Position numbers and translations under genes: made by a program
The notes under the pieces: generated by a model
Databases searched by the model: none
Told to the model about the DNA's origin: nothing
What the model saw: only the letters and a program-made list of their open reading frames with translations
Shown here: in pieces, positions 32,105 through 40,488 of the stretch
Layout of the letters: each line of letters begins with the position of its first letter
Position numbering within the stretch: position 1 is the stretch's first letter
DNA from: Kingella potus
GTDB taxonomy: Bacteria > Pseudomonadota > Gammaproteobacteria > Burkholderiales > Neisseriaceae
Direction of reading: 5' to 3'
Assembly (NCBI RefSeq): GCF_900451175.1
Contig: NZ_UGJJ01000003.1
Location: forward strand, 1-64,000
DNA: 64,000 nucleotides

Positions 32105-32380
32105 ATGAAAGCAGGCATCCATCCCGAAAACTACCGCACCGTGCTGTTTTTCGACAGCGGCGCGGACGAAGGCTGGCTCATCCGCTCGTGCGCCGACACA
32201 CACGGAAAAACCATGGTGTGGCGCGACGGCAACGAGTATCCCGTCTTCATGCTCGACACCTCGTCGGCTTCCCATCCCGTGTACACCGGCAAACGCCGCG
32301 AATTTTCCACCGAAGGCCGCGCCAGCCGCTTCCAACAGCGTTACGGCAGCCTGTTCGACACACTGAGAAAGGACAAATAA
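32105..32380 (+). CDS. rpmE2: Ribosomal protein bL31 type B (zinc-independent)
   Basis: 91 aa. [20 protein letters not shown], then [20 protein letters not shown] and [13 protein letters not shown] are the type B bL31 signature. There is no CxxC zinc site. It replaces the zinc-binding bL31 when zinc is low, freeing the metal. Starts after AAGGAGCG. The stop shares a base with the rpmJ2 start. Confidence 0.97.
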   Translation: MKAGIHPENYRTVLFFDSGADEGWLIRSCADTHGKTMVWRDGNEYPVFMLDTSSASHPVYTGKRREFSTEGRASRFQQRYGSLFDTLRKDK

Positions 32381-32505
32381 TGCAGGTATTATCTTCACTG
32401 AAAACAGCCAAAACCCGCCACCGCGACTGCCAAATCGTCCGCCGGCGCGGCAAGGTTTATGTAATCTGCAAAAGCAACCCGCGCTTCAAAGCACGCCAGC
32501 GTTGA
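32380..32505 (+). CDS. rpmJ2: Ribosomal protein bL36 type B (zinc-independent)
   Basis: 41 aa: [20 protein letters not shown] followed by [20 protein letters not shown]. The type B form lacks the four-ligand zinc ribbon of canonical bL36. Its start is inside the stop region of rpmE2 (TAATG), so the two are translationally coupled under the same Zur-like control. Confidence 0.97.
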   Translation: MQVLSSLKTAKTRHRDCQIVRRRGKVYVICKSNPRFKARQR

Positions 32506-32531
32506 TGCCGGCGCATTGCGTTCACAAGACA

Positions 32532-32564
32532 GAGGCCGTCTGAAAACCGTTTTCAGACGGCCTC
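32532..32564. terminator. DUS inverted repeat between convergent rpmJ2 and rluE
   Basis: GAGGCCGTCTGAAAAC and GTTTTCAGACGGCCTC pair over 16 bp with almost no loop. The right arm contains the rluE stop codon, so it terminates both genes. Confidence 0.85.
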
Positions 32565-33146
32565 TTTCCCGTTTTTGCCCGCCGCCCACGGCAAATGCGG
32601 CGCAAACCGCCATTCGCCCGGCCGCAGGGCGCAGTCAAACAGATTCAGACGGCCTATACCCACCCGCACCAGCCGCAAACAGGGATAGCCCGCCTTTGCC
32701 GTCATCCGCCGCACCTGACGGTTTTTCCCTTCCGAAATTCTGATTTCCAGCCAGAAATCCGGCACCGTTTTGCGCACCCGCACCGGCGGCACGCGCGGCC
32801 ACAGCCTCTCCGTCTCTGCCGCAGACAAAAGACGGATTTGCGCCGGAGCCGCCGTAAAGTCCCCCAAATCCATCGGCCTGCCCAGCGCGGCCAGTTTTTC
32901 CCCTTCCGGACTGCCTTCAAGCTGCGCCCAATAGGTTTTTTCCAGCTTGAACTTCGGATGCGCAATCCGCGCCTGCAAACGCCCGTCATCGGTCAGCAGC
33001 AGCAGCCCCTCGCTGTCGGTATCCAGCCGCCCTGCCGGATAAAAACCCGGAGCGGCGATAAAGTCTTTCAAACTGCGGTGTTTGTCATGCGCACCAAACT
33101 GGCTGACCACGCCGCAGGGCTTGTTGAACACAATCAGATTATCCAT
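32553..33146 (-). CDS. rluE: 23S rRNA pseudouridine synthase, RluE/RsuA family
   Basis: 197 aa from ATG 33146. VFNKPCGVVSQFGAHDKHRS, then the catalytic motif PAGRLDTDSEGLLLLTDDG (active Asp), LEKTYWAQLEGSPEGEKL, and RISEGKNRQVRRMTAKAGYP are standard. The short length without an S4 domain fits RluE, which modifies a uridine in 23S rRNA. RluF or RsuA is less likely because the S4 domain is absent. The stop falls in a DUS. Confidence 0.88.
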   Translation of the reverse strand: MDNLIVFNKPCGVVSQFGAHDKHRSLKDFIAAPGFYPAGRLDTDSEGLLLLTDDGRLQARIAHPKFKLEKTYWAQLEGSPEGEKLAALGRPMDLGDFTAAPAQIRLLSAAETERLWPRVPPVRVRKTVPDFWLEIRISEGKNRQVRRMTAKAGYPCLRLVRVGIGRLNLFDCALRPGEWRFAPHLPWAAGKNGKEAV

Positions 33147-33373
33147 TTTTTCCACGAAAAGCGTTTTCAGACGGCCTATTGTACCCGCCGCACCCGTTCC
33201 GATGTGGACGGCATCCGGCATTGCAGCGGCATTTACGGCCGACATCTCCCCACGGATAATGTCAACAGCTACTGGCAAAAATTTACCAAATCCCGCATAA
33301 TCGCGCCGCCGCACGCCGGTTGCCAAACCGCCGTGCCTTTTACAAGAAAACGACCATCTTTACAGGAGACACC

Positions 33374-34612
33374 ATGAGTCATATCAGAGTACCTGCCGCC
33401 GGCGCGAAAATCGTTCCCGGACAAGCCGTTCCCAACAACCCCGTCATCCCCTTTATCGAAGGCGACGGCATCGGCGCGGACATCACGCCGGTAATGAAAG
33501 ACGTAATCGACGCAGCCGTGGAAAAAGCCTACGGCGGCACGAAAAAAATCCATTGGATGGAAGTCTATGCCGGCGAAAAAGCCACCAAAATCTACGGCGA
33601 AAACGTTTGGCTGCCCGAAGAAACCCTGGCCGCACTCAAAGAATACGCCGTCTCCATCAAAGGCCCGATGACCACACCCGTCGGCGGCGGCATCCGCTCG
33701 CTCAACGTCGCCCTGCGCCAAGACCTCGACCTCTACCAATGCGTGCGCCCCGTGCGCTACTTCAACGGCGTACCCTCCCCGCTCAAAGACCCGGGCAAAA
33801 CCGATATGGTCATCTTCCGCGAAAACACCGAAGACATCTACGCCGGCATCGAATGGGAAGCCCAAAGCGACGAAGCCAAAAAAATCATCTCCTTCCTGCA
33901 AAACGAAATGGGCGTAAGCAAAATCCGCTTCCCCGAAACCTCCGGCATCGGCATCAAACCCGTATCCAAAGAAGGTACGCAACGCCTGGTACGCGCCGCC
34001 ATCCGCTACGCCGTCGACAACGACAAACCCAGCGTAACCCTCGTACACAAAGGCAACATCATGAAGTTTACCGAAGGCGGCTTCCGCGACTGGGGCTACC
34101 AGGTAGCCAAAGAAGAATTCGGCGCACAGCCTATCGACGGCGGCCCGTGGTGTTCGTTCAAAAATCCCAAAACCGGCCGCGAAATCATCATAAAAGATGC
34201 GATTGCCGACGCTTTCCTGCAACAAATCCTGCTGCGTCCCGCCGAATACAGCGTTATCGCCACCCTGAATCTGAACGGCGACTACATCTCCGACGCACTG
34301 GCTGCCCAAGTCGGCGGCATCGGCATCGCCCCGGGTGCCAATATTTCCGACCAATACGCCGTCTTTGAGGCTACCCACGGCACCGCACCCAAATATGCCG
34401 GACAAGACAAAGTAAATCCCGGTTCGCTGATCCTGTCCGCCGAAATGATGCTGCGCCATCTCGGCTGGACGGAAGCTGCGGATTTGGTCATCAAATCCAT
34501 GGAAAAAGCCATCGGCGACAAACAGGTAACATACGACTTCGCCCGCCTGATGGACGGAGCAAACGAAATCTCCTGCTCTGCCTTCGGCAAAGCCATGATC
34601 GAAAGAATGTAA
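33374..34612 (+). CDS. icd: NADP-dependent isocitrate dehydrogenase
   Basis: 412 aa from ATG 33374, CAGGAGACACC upstream. It converts isocitrate to 2-oxoglutarate in the TCA cycle. Present: [36 protein letters not shown] with the substrate serine in [27 protein letters not shown], and [39 protein letters not shown] (NADP site). Full length of the bacterial dimeric type. Confidence 0.96.
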   Translation: MSHIRVPAAGAKIVPGQAVPNNPVIPFIEGDGIGADITPVMKDVIDAAVEKAYGGTKKIHWMEVYAGEKATKIYGENVWLPEETLAALKEYAVSIKGPMTTPVGGGIRSLNVALRQDLDLYQCVRPVRYFNGVPSPLKDPGKTDMVIFRENTEDIYAGIEWEAQSDEAKKIISFLQNEMGVSKIRFPETSGIGIKPVSKEGTQRLVRAAIRYAVDNDKPSVTLVHKGNIMKFTEGGFRDWGYQVAKEEFGAQPIDGGPWCSFKNPKTGREIIIKDAIADAFLQQILLRPAEYSVIATLNLNGDYISDALAAQVGGIGIAPGANISDQYAVFEATHGTAPKYAGQDKVNPGSLILSAEMMLRHLGWTEAADLVIKSMEKAIGDKQVTYDFARLMDGANEISCSAFGKAMIERM

Positions 34613-34647
34613 CCGCCCGGCAAACAAACAGCTTACACAGCTTACAG

Positions 34648-34688
34648 ATGCCGTCTGAAAACCCTGTTTCCCGGATTTCGGACGGCAT
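34648..34688 (+). terminator. AT-DUS inverted repeat after icd
   Basis: ATGCCGTCTGAA (34648-34659), the meningococcal dialect rather than the AG form used elsewhere here, faces TTCGGACGGCAT (34677-34688, one mismatch). Likely icd terminator just before ssrA. Confidence 0.7.
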
Positions 34689-34754
34689 CTTGCAATCTTC
34701 GCGGCAACACATGGAAATTTCCGCCGAATCCTGTATAATCCGCCTTTCCTATCT

Positions 34755-35117
34755 GGGGGCGATCTTGGTTTCGACGGGGGTTGCGAAGCAGATGCGGGCA
34801 TACCGGGGTCTCAGATTTCCCGTAAAACACTGAACGAAAATAGTCGCAAACGACGAATCTTACGCACTGGCCGCTTAAGGCCTGCCGTTGCAGCAGCTTG
34901 TCAGTGGGCTGCGCGGGGTAACCCGCAGCAACGTCATTTCACATTGACTGGTTTTCCGTCGGGTTACTTGGCGGAAAATAAGATTTAAGGTAACTGGCTT
35001 CCTGCGAGCCCGTCTGTCGGCGCAAAGGGAGCGAGATTCCAAGTAGGCAAGACTAAGTATGTAGAACGCTTTGTAGAGGACTTTCGGACGGGGGTTCAAT
35101 TCCCCCCGCCTCCACCA
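34755..35117 (+). ncRNA. ssrA: tmRNA (ssrA)
   Basis: The 5' end GGGGGCG (34755) pairs with the 3' acceptor arm CGCCTCC before encoded CCA (35117). TCGACGGGGGTTGCGAAGC and the 3' GGGGGTTCAATTCCCCC T arm are diagnostic. The tag frame (34846-34878) encodes ANDESYALAA, ending TAA. The RNA rescues stalled ribosomes. Its 3' end is the attachment site of the island, which preserves the full gene. Confidence 0.97.
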
Positions 35118-35210
35118 AACTCACTATTCCAGAGTATGCAGGAATAACAAAAACCGCTAATCAGACAAGGATTTAGCGGTTTTTCATTGCCTGCCGTGCG
35201 CTGGAATATT
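35111..35210 (+). repeat. attL direct repeat of the ssrA island
   Basis: Identical over 100 bp to 40489-40588. It runs from the tmRNA 3' end (TCCACCAAACTCACTATTCC) through the tmRNA terminator to GCGCTGGAATATT. Identity stops abruptly at 35211. Confidence 0.95.
35150..35184 (+). terminator. tmRNA terminator inside attL
   Basis: AACCGCTAA and TTAGCGGTT form a 9-bp stem flanked by A and T runs. A second copy is in attR (40528-40562), so both ends carry the terminator. Confidence 0.85.
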
Positions 35211-35230
35211 CCCCAGTATCCGCGATTTAT

Positions 35231-35412
35231 GGGGTAACATTTGGGGTAACATCCCTGCAAAACCCCGCAAAAACACCCCGAAAACGCCCCCGATTTTGTC
35301 CGTTTTTTTGTAGAAAATTACCCCATAAAATTCAAAAATGCTTGTAGAGCATTGCTCTACAAGAAGTTATTTGCCAATTCAAGTTACCCCAAAATTTTGA
35401 AAATGTTACCCC
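35231..35412. promoter_or_regulatory. Arm-type integrase binding sites and int leader hairpin
   Basis: GGGGTAAC occurs at 35231-35238 and 35243-35250 (12-bp period). In inverted form TTACCCC occurs at 35318-35324 and GTTACCCC at 35383-35390 and 35405-35412. The last ends 4 nt before the int ATG. A perfect 10-bp stem CTTGTAGAGC-ATT-GCTCTACAAG (35341-35363) lies between. The repeats are candidate integrase or excisionase arm sites that may also regulate int. Confidence 0.6.
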
Positions 35413-35415
35413 AAA

Positions 35416-36597
35416 ATGCCGAAAACCACCGCCCCGCTTACTGATAGCCAATGCAAACGCCTTGCCATTCCCGAAAGCGGCACGGCGCAGCTTGCCGACG
35501 GCGGCGGGCTGTATCTGCAAGCGGGACGCGGCGGCAAGTCTTGGCGGCTGCGCTATTACTTCAACGGGCGGCGGGATGAAATGCGGCTTGGCATGTATCC
35601 CGCTGTAAGCCTACGGGAGGCGCGGGCGAAGCGTGAAGAGGTGCGCCGCTTGATTGGGCAGGGCATAGACCCGAAACGACACGCGCAGGCAGAGGGTAAT
35701 CAGGCATCAGGCAGCTTTGAAGACACCGCCCGCCGCTGGCACGCCGACCAATGCGCAAAGCCTGACAAGTGGACGGCCGGCCATGCAAGGCGCGTTTTGC
35801 GCAGCTTGGAAATCCACGTTTTCCCCGCCATCGGGGCGCAGCCCGTAGACGCGATCGAGCCGCTGCGGGTATTGGAGACGCTGCAAAGGCTGGAAGCGGC
35901 GGGCAAGAACGACACCGCCCGCAAGGTGCTGGACGTAGTAAATCAGGTTTTCGGCTATGCGGTGCGGCTGCGGCTGATTCCGTCCAATCCCGCCGCAGAT
36001 CTGCGGACGGAGATGGCAGAGACGCAACAGCGGAACTTTGCCCATCTGTCCGACACGGCGGATCTGCGGGAGATGCTGCGCGGCTTCGATACCTACACGG
36101 GCAGCCCGCAGGTGCGGACGCTGCTGCAGCTTTCCCCGCTGGTGTTTGCAAGGCCGTCCGAATTGCGTTTGATGAAATGGGCAGAGCTGGATTTGCCCGC
36201 CGCGATTTGGGAGAAGAGCGGGCAGGATATGAAAAACGGGCTGGATTTTGTCGTGCCTTTGAGCAGGCAGGCCGTGAGCCTGATTGAAGCCCTGCGGCCT
36301 TTTACAGGACATCATGATTTTGTGTTTGCCCGCAACGGCAGGGCGTTAAGCGAGGGGGCGATTAGAAAGGCTCTGGAACGCATGGGATACAAGGGCAGGC
36401 AGACGGCGCACGGCTTCCGCCATATTGCCAGCACGCGCCTGAATGAAATGGGCTTTAACCGCGATTGGATAGAACGCCAACTTGCCCACAAAGACCCGAA
36501 CCAAACCCGCGCCGCCTACAACAAGGCGCAATATCTGCCGCAGCGGGCGCAGATGGTGCAAGCATGGGCGGATTATTTGGACGACCTGAAAAAATAG
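35416..36597 (+). CDS. P4-type tyrosine integrase
   Basis: 393 aa. The N-terminal DUF4102-like arm-binding domain (LADGGGLYLQAGRGGKSWRL; RRDEMRLGMYPAVSLREARA) is followed by a core-binding domain. The catalytic domain has Arg in FARPSELRLMKWAELD, His-x-x-Arg in TAHGFRHIASTRLNEMG, His in RQLAHKDPNQTRAAYNKAQY, and the nucleophile Tyr in the same segment. All catalytic residues are present. It integrates into the ssrA 3' end next to it. Confidence 0.95.
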   Translation: MPKTTAPLTDSQCKRLAIPESGTAQLADGGGLYLQAGRGGKSWRLRYYFNGRRDEMRLGMYPAVSLREARAKREEVRRLIGQGIDPKRHAQAEGNQASGSFEDTARRWHADQCAKPDKWTAGHARRVLRSLEIHVFPAIGAQPVDAIEPLRVLETLQRLEAAGKNDTARKVLDVVNQVFGYAVRLRLIPSNPAADLRTEMAETQQRNFAHLSDTADLREMLRGFDTYTGSPQVRTLLQLSPLVFARPSELRLMKWAELDLPAAIWEKSGQDMKNGLDFVVPLSRQAVSLIEALRPFTGHHDFVFARNGRALSEGAIRKALERMGYKGRQTAHGFRHIASTRLNEMGFNRDWIERQLAHKDPNQTRAAYNKAQYLPQRAQMVQAWADYLDDLKK

Positions 36598-36780
36598 TGT
36601 TTCCAGCCACACAGACGCACGCAGGCGGCGTTTCTGCCGCTTGCCAATACCCTGCCGCACCAGTAAGGCAAAACGCGCAGAAATCGCCGTTTTTGCGGTT
36701 TATGCAGCTTTATCCATCTCTTGCATAATTATTCATTTTGCGGATAATGCCGCATACCACAGCACACGGCAGCGCACAAA

Positions 36781-37860
36781 ATGAAAGACCCTTTGTACTA
36801 CCACCGCCCCGAATATGCCGCCAAGCTGGTAAACAGCCTGAAAGACGGTATTACCCACGCTTTTACCCTGTTTGCTCCGCGCCGCATGGGCAAGACTCAA
36901 TTCCTGCTACAAGACGCATCCCCCGAAGCGCAGCGGCAAGGCTTTAACGTTTTCTATTTTTCCTTTATGGACACCGCCGACCCCGCCGCCGATTTTCAGA
37001 CGGCCTTATGCGGTTTTGCCCGCAGCATCCGCGCAGGCGGCAAAGCGGCGGACTTTATCGGCAGTATCAGCAAACTGGAAGCATTGGGCTTTGGTATCGA
37101 GCGGGAGGCCGCCGCCGAAACCCCGCCGCGCCTGTCCGAGCTAATCGGCCTTGCCGCCGCCGACAACCGCCCCAGCCTGCTGCTGCTGGACGAGATACAG
37201 GAACTTGCCCGCGCCAAAGATACCGGCAACCTGATTAAATCCTTTCGTACAGGCTTGGACATCCACAAAGACCGCATCAAAACCATCTTCACGGGAAGCA
37301 GCACCAACGGGCTGCGGGCAATGTTTAACGACAACAAAGCCCCCTTTTTCCATTTCGCCCACGCGCTGGATTTTCCGCTTTTGGGGCGGGAATTTACCGA
37401 TTTTCTGGCAGACATCTACGCGCAAAGGACGGGCGGCAGTATCGACCGCGCCGCCCTGTATGCCCTGTTTGGACGACTGCACCACACGCCCATGTATCTG
37501 CGGGCGATTATCCAAGACATGATATTAAATCCAACATTAAGCCTTGAAGAAGCCGCAGCGCAGCGCATGGCCGACATAGGCGGCGGGCAGGCACAGGCGG
37601 GGCAATGGGAGAAAATGAAGCCGCTGGAACGCGCGATCATCCGCGATATTGCCGCAGGCGGCGCAAGCATCTACGGCGCGGCATCCCGCCGCCGTTATGC
37701 CGCCCTGCTTGGATTGGACAACATCGCCGCAAGCAGCGTGCAAAGCGCAGTCAAGCGCATGGAGCGGCGGGAATGGATAAGCAGGGACGCGCAAGGCCGC
37801 CTGATAGTCGGCAGCCCCCTGCTGCAAACTTGGATTGTTGAAAATATCGAGGTCGTCTGA
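36781..37860 (+). CDS. AAA/STAND-like ATPase of the island
   Basis: 359 aa. PEYAAKLVNSLKDGITHAFT precedes Walker A FAPRRMGKTQFLLQDASPEA, and Walker B is SLLLLDEIQELARAKDTGN. An arginine-containing sensor region TIFTGSSTNGLRAMFND and a C-terminal winged-helix-like part (RRYAALLGLDNIAASSVQSA) follow. This matches archaeal-type or STAND-like ATPases carried on islands, several of which act in phage defence, but no effector domain is visible. Its end carries AGGTCGTCTGAA, the N. mucosa-type DUS. Confidence 0.75.
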   Translation: MKDPLYYHRPEYAAKLVNSLKDGITHAFTLFAPRRMGKTQFLLQDASPEAQRQGFNVFYFSFMDTADPAADFQTALCGFARSIRAGGKAADFIGSISKLEALGFGIEREAAAETPPRLSELIGLAAADNRPSLLLLDEIQELARAKDTGNLIKSFRTGLDIHKDRIKTIFTGSSTNGLRAMFNDNKAPFFHFAHALDFPLLGREFTDFLADIYAQRTGGSIDRAALYALFGRLHHTPMYLRAIIQDMILNPTLSLEEAAAQRMADIGGGQAQAGQWEKMKPLERAIIRDIAAGGASIYGAASRRRYAALLGLDNIAASSVQSAVKRMERREWISRDAQGRLIVGSPLLQTWIVENIEVV

Positions 37861-38123
37861 AAATGGAAGACAAACCCTTACACCTGTCTGATTTGCCCGA
37901 TTTGCGCGACTGGCTTTTTTCCCCCATCCGAAACCCGCAGAAATGCGGCTTTTTCTATGCGCGTCTGCATCCCTTGTTTTGCCTTTCCAATGGAAAACGG
38001 GGGCGGAGGGCTTTATGCCCGCCGGTTTCGTTATGCCGGTCTGTCAATCCGCCCTTTGTTTTCCGCCCCCGCGTTTGACAGCGCGAAAGCGGTTATTTAA
38101 ACCATAACGGAAAGAGCAAAATC
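37861..38123 (+). other. Gap with a doubtful 71-codon frame
   Basis: 263 bp. A frame at 37863-38078 (MEDKPLHLSDLPDLRDWLFS...) begins 2 nt after the ATPase stop but lacks a ribosome site and reads as low-complexity near its end. It could be a short coupled gene or non-coding. Confidence 0.35.
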
Positions 38124-38405
38124 ATGAAATCTTCAAACCAACCCCAAACATCCCCCGCACAAGACACAATCGCCATCCCCCGCGATTTGTATTTCAGCGT
38201 GATGGACGCGCTTTGCCGTCTTGGCAAATTCGCAGGCCATGCCTACACCATCGCCGAAAACCTCAAAGCAGCCGAAAACAACGGCGGCAAAGGCGCATGG
38301 CGCAACATCGTCATGCTTGCCGACCTTGCAGAGGAAGCGGACGGCGTATGCGGCGAAAAGCTGGCAGACACCATCTGTCTGGAAGCCGAGAAGCAGGGCA
38401 AATAA
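38124..38405 (+). CDS. Island protein of unknown function (93 aa)
   Basis: 93 aa, GGAAAGAGCAAAATC before ATG 38124. The N-terminus SNQPQTSPAQDTIAIPRDLY is followed by a helical, Ala-rich region (MDALCRLGKFAGHAYTIAEN, NIVMLADLAEEADGVCGEKL) with paired Cys residues. No family recognised. Confidence 0.65.
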   Translation: MKSSNQPQTSPAQDTIAIPRDLYFSVMDALCRLGKFAGHAYTIAENLKAAENNGGKGAWRNIVMLADLAEEADGVCGEKLADTICLEAEKQGK

Positions 38406-38597
38406 TCCCCATTGCCGCCCCGCAGCGCGTGATACAGCGCGTTTTGCAGGGCGGGCAATACCTACCCAGCCAAACACCAGCAAATGCGCAGAAAACGCAG
38501 ATTTGCCGCCTTTGCACCAATGTTTCCAAACAGGAAACGGTAAACCGCCATCGTTTCATGAAAAAAACGCTATACGCGCGAGAAAAATGCGTTTTTG

Positions 38598-38830
38598 GTG
38601 GGTAGGTGGGTATGCGGCTCTGAAAGCCCCGCCAATCGGGCATCTTTGCATACCCACAACAAATCTTAATGTGGGTATGATGTGGGTATGGTGGGTATGA
38701 TTTTTAAATCAAGCACTTGGAAGCACCCCATACCCACCTACCCACTACATACCCAGTAAATTCCTGTAAGTGGGTATGCGTTTTTTATATAAAAATCATC
38801 AAGTAACAATGTAAATTCCCACCTACCCAC
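38598..38830. repeat. Iteron-like array of GTGGGTA repeats
   Basis: About a dozen copies of GTGGGTA(TG) in both orientations lie within 233 bp, for example three in tandem near 38671-38700 (GTGGGTATGATGTGGGTATG) and three inverted near 38728-38755 (CCATACCCACCTACCCACTA). The array is non-coding and AT-rich in its right part. It looks like a replication iteron or operator array, but no RepA-like gene is present. Confidence 0.8.
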
Positions 38831-38976
38831 ATAAAATCGCGTTTTGTATTATATATACGCTTTGTTTTTCCCCTGCCCGCCGCCCCGAAAAAACAGCAAA
38901 GGCCGTCCAAACCATTGAAATACATGGTTTCAGACGGCCTTTTGACCTGAAAAACCGCAACATATCGCAAAAGTGT

Positions 38977-39005
38977 TTGACAATGTAGCCTTACAGCTAC
39001 ACAAT
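38977..39005 (+). promoter_or_regulatory. Promoter with inverted repeat ahead of the toxin-antitoxin pair
   Basis: TTGACA (38977-38982), 17 nt, then CACAAT (39000-39005). TGTAGC (38984-38989) and GCTACA (38996-39001) form an inverted repeat in the spacer, suited to autoregulation by the antitoxin. The start codon is only 7 nt past the -10 box, so the transcript may be leaderless. Confidence 0.65.
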
Positions 39006-39011
39006 ACCCCC

Positions 39012-39311
39012 ATGAGATACATCATCGAAACAACAGCGCATTTTGACGAATGGTTTGACGGCCTGCGCGATTTGCGGGCAAAAGCCAAAGTTATTACGCG
39101 CCTGGAACGGATTGAAGCGGGCAATCTTGGCGACCATAAAGCCATAGGCGGCGGCCTTTCCGAAATCCGCATAAACGAAGGCAAAGGCTACCGCCTGTAT
39201 TACACCATACGCGGCAATACCGTTATTTTCATGCTGGCAGGGGGCAACAAATCCACCCAACAGGCCGATATTGCCCGCGCCCGCCAACTCAAAGAGGACT
39301 TGAACCCATGA
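39012..39311 (+). CDS. RelE/HigB-type toxin
   Basis: 99 aa. RYIIETTAHFDEWFDGLRDL, KAKVITRLERIEAGNLGDHK, GGGLSEIRINEGKGYRLYYT and FMLAGGNKSTQQADIARARQ are the pattern of the RelE-superfamily (HigB/addiction module killer) mRNA interferases. The stop overlaps the antitoxin start (ATGA). There is little or no untranslated leader. Confidence 0.88.
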   Translation: MRYIIETTAHFDEWFDGLRDLRAKAKVITRLERIEAGNLGDHKAIGGGLSEIRINEGKGYRLYYTIRGNTVIFMLAGGNKSTQQADIARARQLKEDLNP

Positions 39312-39607
39312 CAAAAACCATCCCATTCGATCCTGCCCGCTACCTGAAAAACGAAGAGGAAATAGCCGTTTATTTGGAAGTGGCCGCCGAAGAGGCGGCA
39401 GAGGCCGGAGACAACAGCATTTTGCTGCGAGCCATCAATACCGCCGCCAAAGCGCGGGGCATGATGGAAATAGCCAAACAGGCGGGCGTTTCCCGCGAAA
39501 GCCTGTACAAATCGCTAGCCCCCAATGCCAAACCCCGCTTTGATACCATTGTCAAAGTATTGGACGCGCTTGGCGTGCAAATCAAAATCAGCGCAAAAAC
39601 CGCCTAG
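39308..39607 (+). CDS. Antitoxin with helix-turn-helix (HigA/addiction-module type)
   Basis: 99 aa. TIPFDPARYLKNEEEIAVYL is the N-terminal extension, and the helix-turn-helix is EIAKQAGVSRESLYKSLAP within the DUF-type addiction module antidote signature (RGMMEIAKQAGVSRESLYKS; PRFDTIVKVLDALGVQIKIS). Toxin-first gene order is usual for HigBA. It probably represses the promoter at 38977-39005. Confidence 0.88.
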   Translation: MTKTIPFDPARYLKNEEEIAVYLEVAAEEAAEAGDNSILLRAINTAAKARGMMEIAKQAGVSRESLYKSLAPNAKPRFDTIVKVLDALGVQIKISAKTA

Positions 39608-39690
39608 CCTATCCCGCCACCCGCAACACAAACGCCCGTTTTCAGGCAAAGCGAAAACACCCCTACCAAGCGTTTATGTGGTAACTTTTA

Positions 39691-40403
39691 GGGGCTGTAC
39701 TAGATAAGCCCTAAATTTCACACCACCGACGCAGCACTTTAAGCTGCTCGGACGGTGTACCAAAGTTAAAACGAAACTCACATTCTTTCAAGAAAAGAGG
39801 GAAAGATTTACGGTCAATTCCGTTATATTTTCGCAGAACCCGTTTTGCCTGATTCCAAAAATTCTCAATGCCGTTGATATGGTTTTGTCTGTCGGCAAAC
39901 AGCTTGCTGTGGTTGATGCGGTGGTGGGTAAAACCACTTACATCCAACACGTCATAGCTGCTTAAACAATCGGTATAAACAATGCTGTCAGGCATGATTT
40001 TTCTTGTGATAACAGGAAGTAAGGTTTCTATTTTGGCATTCTTAACAACCACGGTATAAACCTTCCCACCCCGTTTAAGAATACCAAATACCGCCACTTT
40101 TCCCGCTGCTCCGCGCCCCCGTTTGCCTTTACGATGCCCACCGAAATAGCTTTCATCTAATTCGACAGCGCCATCAAAAACAGCGTCAGCTTCCAATGAA
40201 AGATAGTAGCTGATGACTTCACGAATTTTGCGGTAAAACAGTGCTGCTGAATTGGGGTGGATGCCCAATAAATCGGCAGCAGAACGGGCGGTAACTTCGA
40301 GTACAAAAAATTGAAGGAGTTTTTTTTGGATACTCTTTTTTAGTTTACAATGGGTTATCTTCATTTTTGCAGTCTATCATGACTGCTTATCTAGTACAGC
40401 CCC
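39691..40403. mobile_element. IS1016-like insertion sequence (IS1595 family)
   Basis: 713 bp bounded by inverted repeats GGGGCTGTACTAGATAAGC at 39691 and its complement ending 40403. An 8-bp direct repeat AACTTTTA flanks it (39683-39690 and 40404-40411), showing a single insertion event. The element lies near the right attachment site, between two GGTAAC sites that would otherwise be 12 bp apart (39680-39685 and 40413-40418). Confidence 0.93.
39711..40364 (-). CDS. IS1016-like transposase
   Basis: 217 aa. SAADLLGIHPNSAALFYRKI is a helix-turn-helix. The DDE-type catalytic core includes VELDESYFGGHRKGKRG and SIVYTDCLSSYDVLDVSG, with the last acidic residue in HINGIENFWNQAKRVL. The reading frame is intact and full length for the family. 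The gene is leftward in the island. Confidence 0.92.
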   Translation of the reverse strand: MKITHCKLKKSIQKKLLQFFVLEVTARSAADLLGIHPNSAALFYRKIREVISYYLSLEADAVFDGAVELDESYFGGHRKGKRGRGAAGKVAVFGILKRGGKVYTVVVKNAKIETLLPVITRKIMPDSIVYTDCLSSYDVLDVSGFTHHRINHSKLFADRQNHINGIENFWNQAKRVLRKYNGIDRKSFPLFLKECEFRFNFGTPSEQLKVLRRWCEI

Positions 40404-40488
40404 AACTTTTAAGGTAACATTTGCAAATTGAGAAAAATTAAAATTATTTAAATCAATGCATTAGAAGAAAAGTACCGTAGACCCCGCA

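Noticed and set aside
33269..34801. Leftward 510-codon frame opposite icd
   Set aside because: Antisense of icd, which is full length with all motifs; no start signal.
38598..38830. CRISPR array at the GTGGGTA repeats
   Set aside because: Repeats are 7-9 bp, irregularly spaced and in both orientations; there are no unique spacers of constant length and no cas genes.
39683..40411. AACTTTTA as the island attachment core
   Set aside because: It is the 8-bp target duplication of the insertion sequence; the island core is the 100-bp repeat in ssrA.
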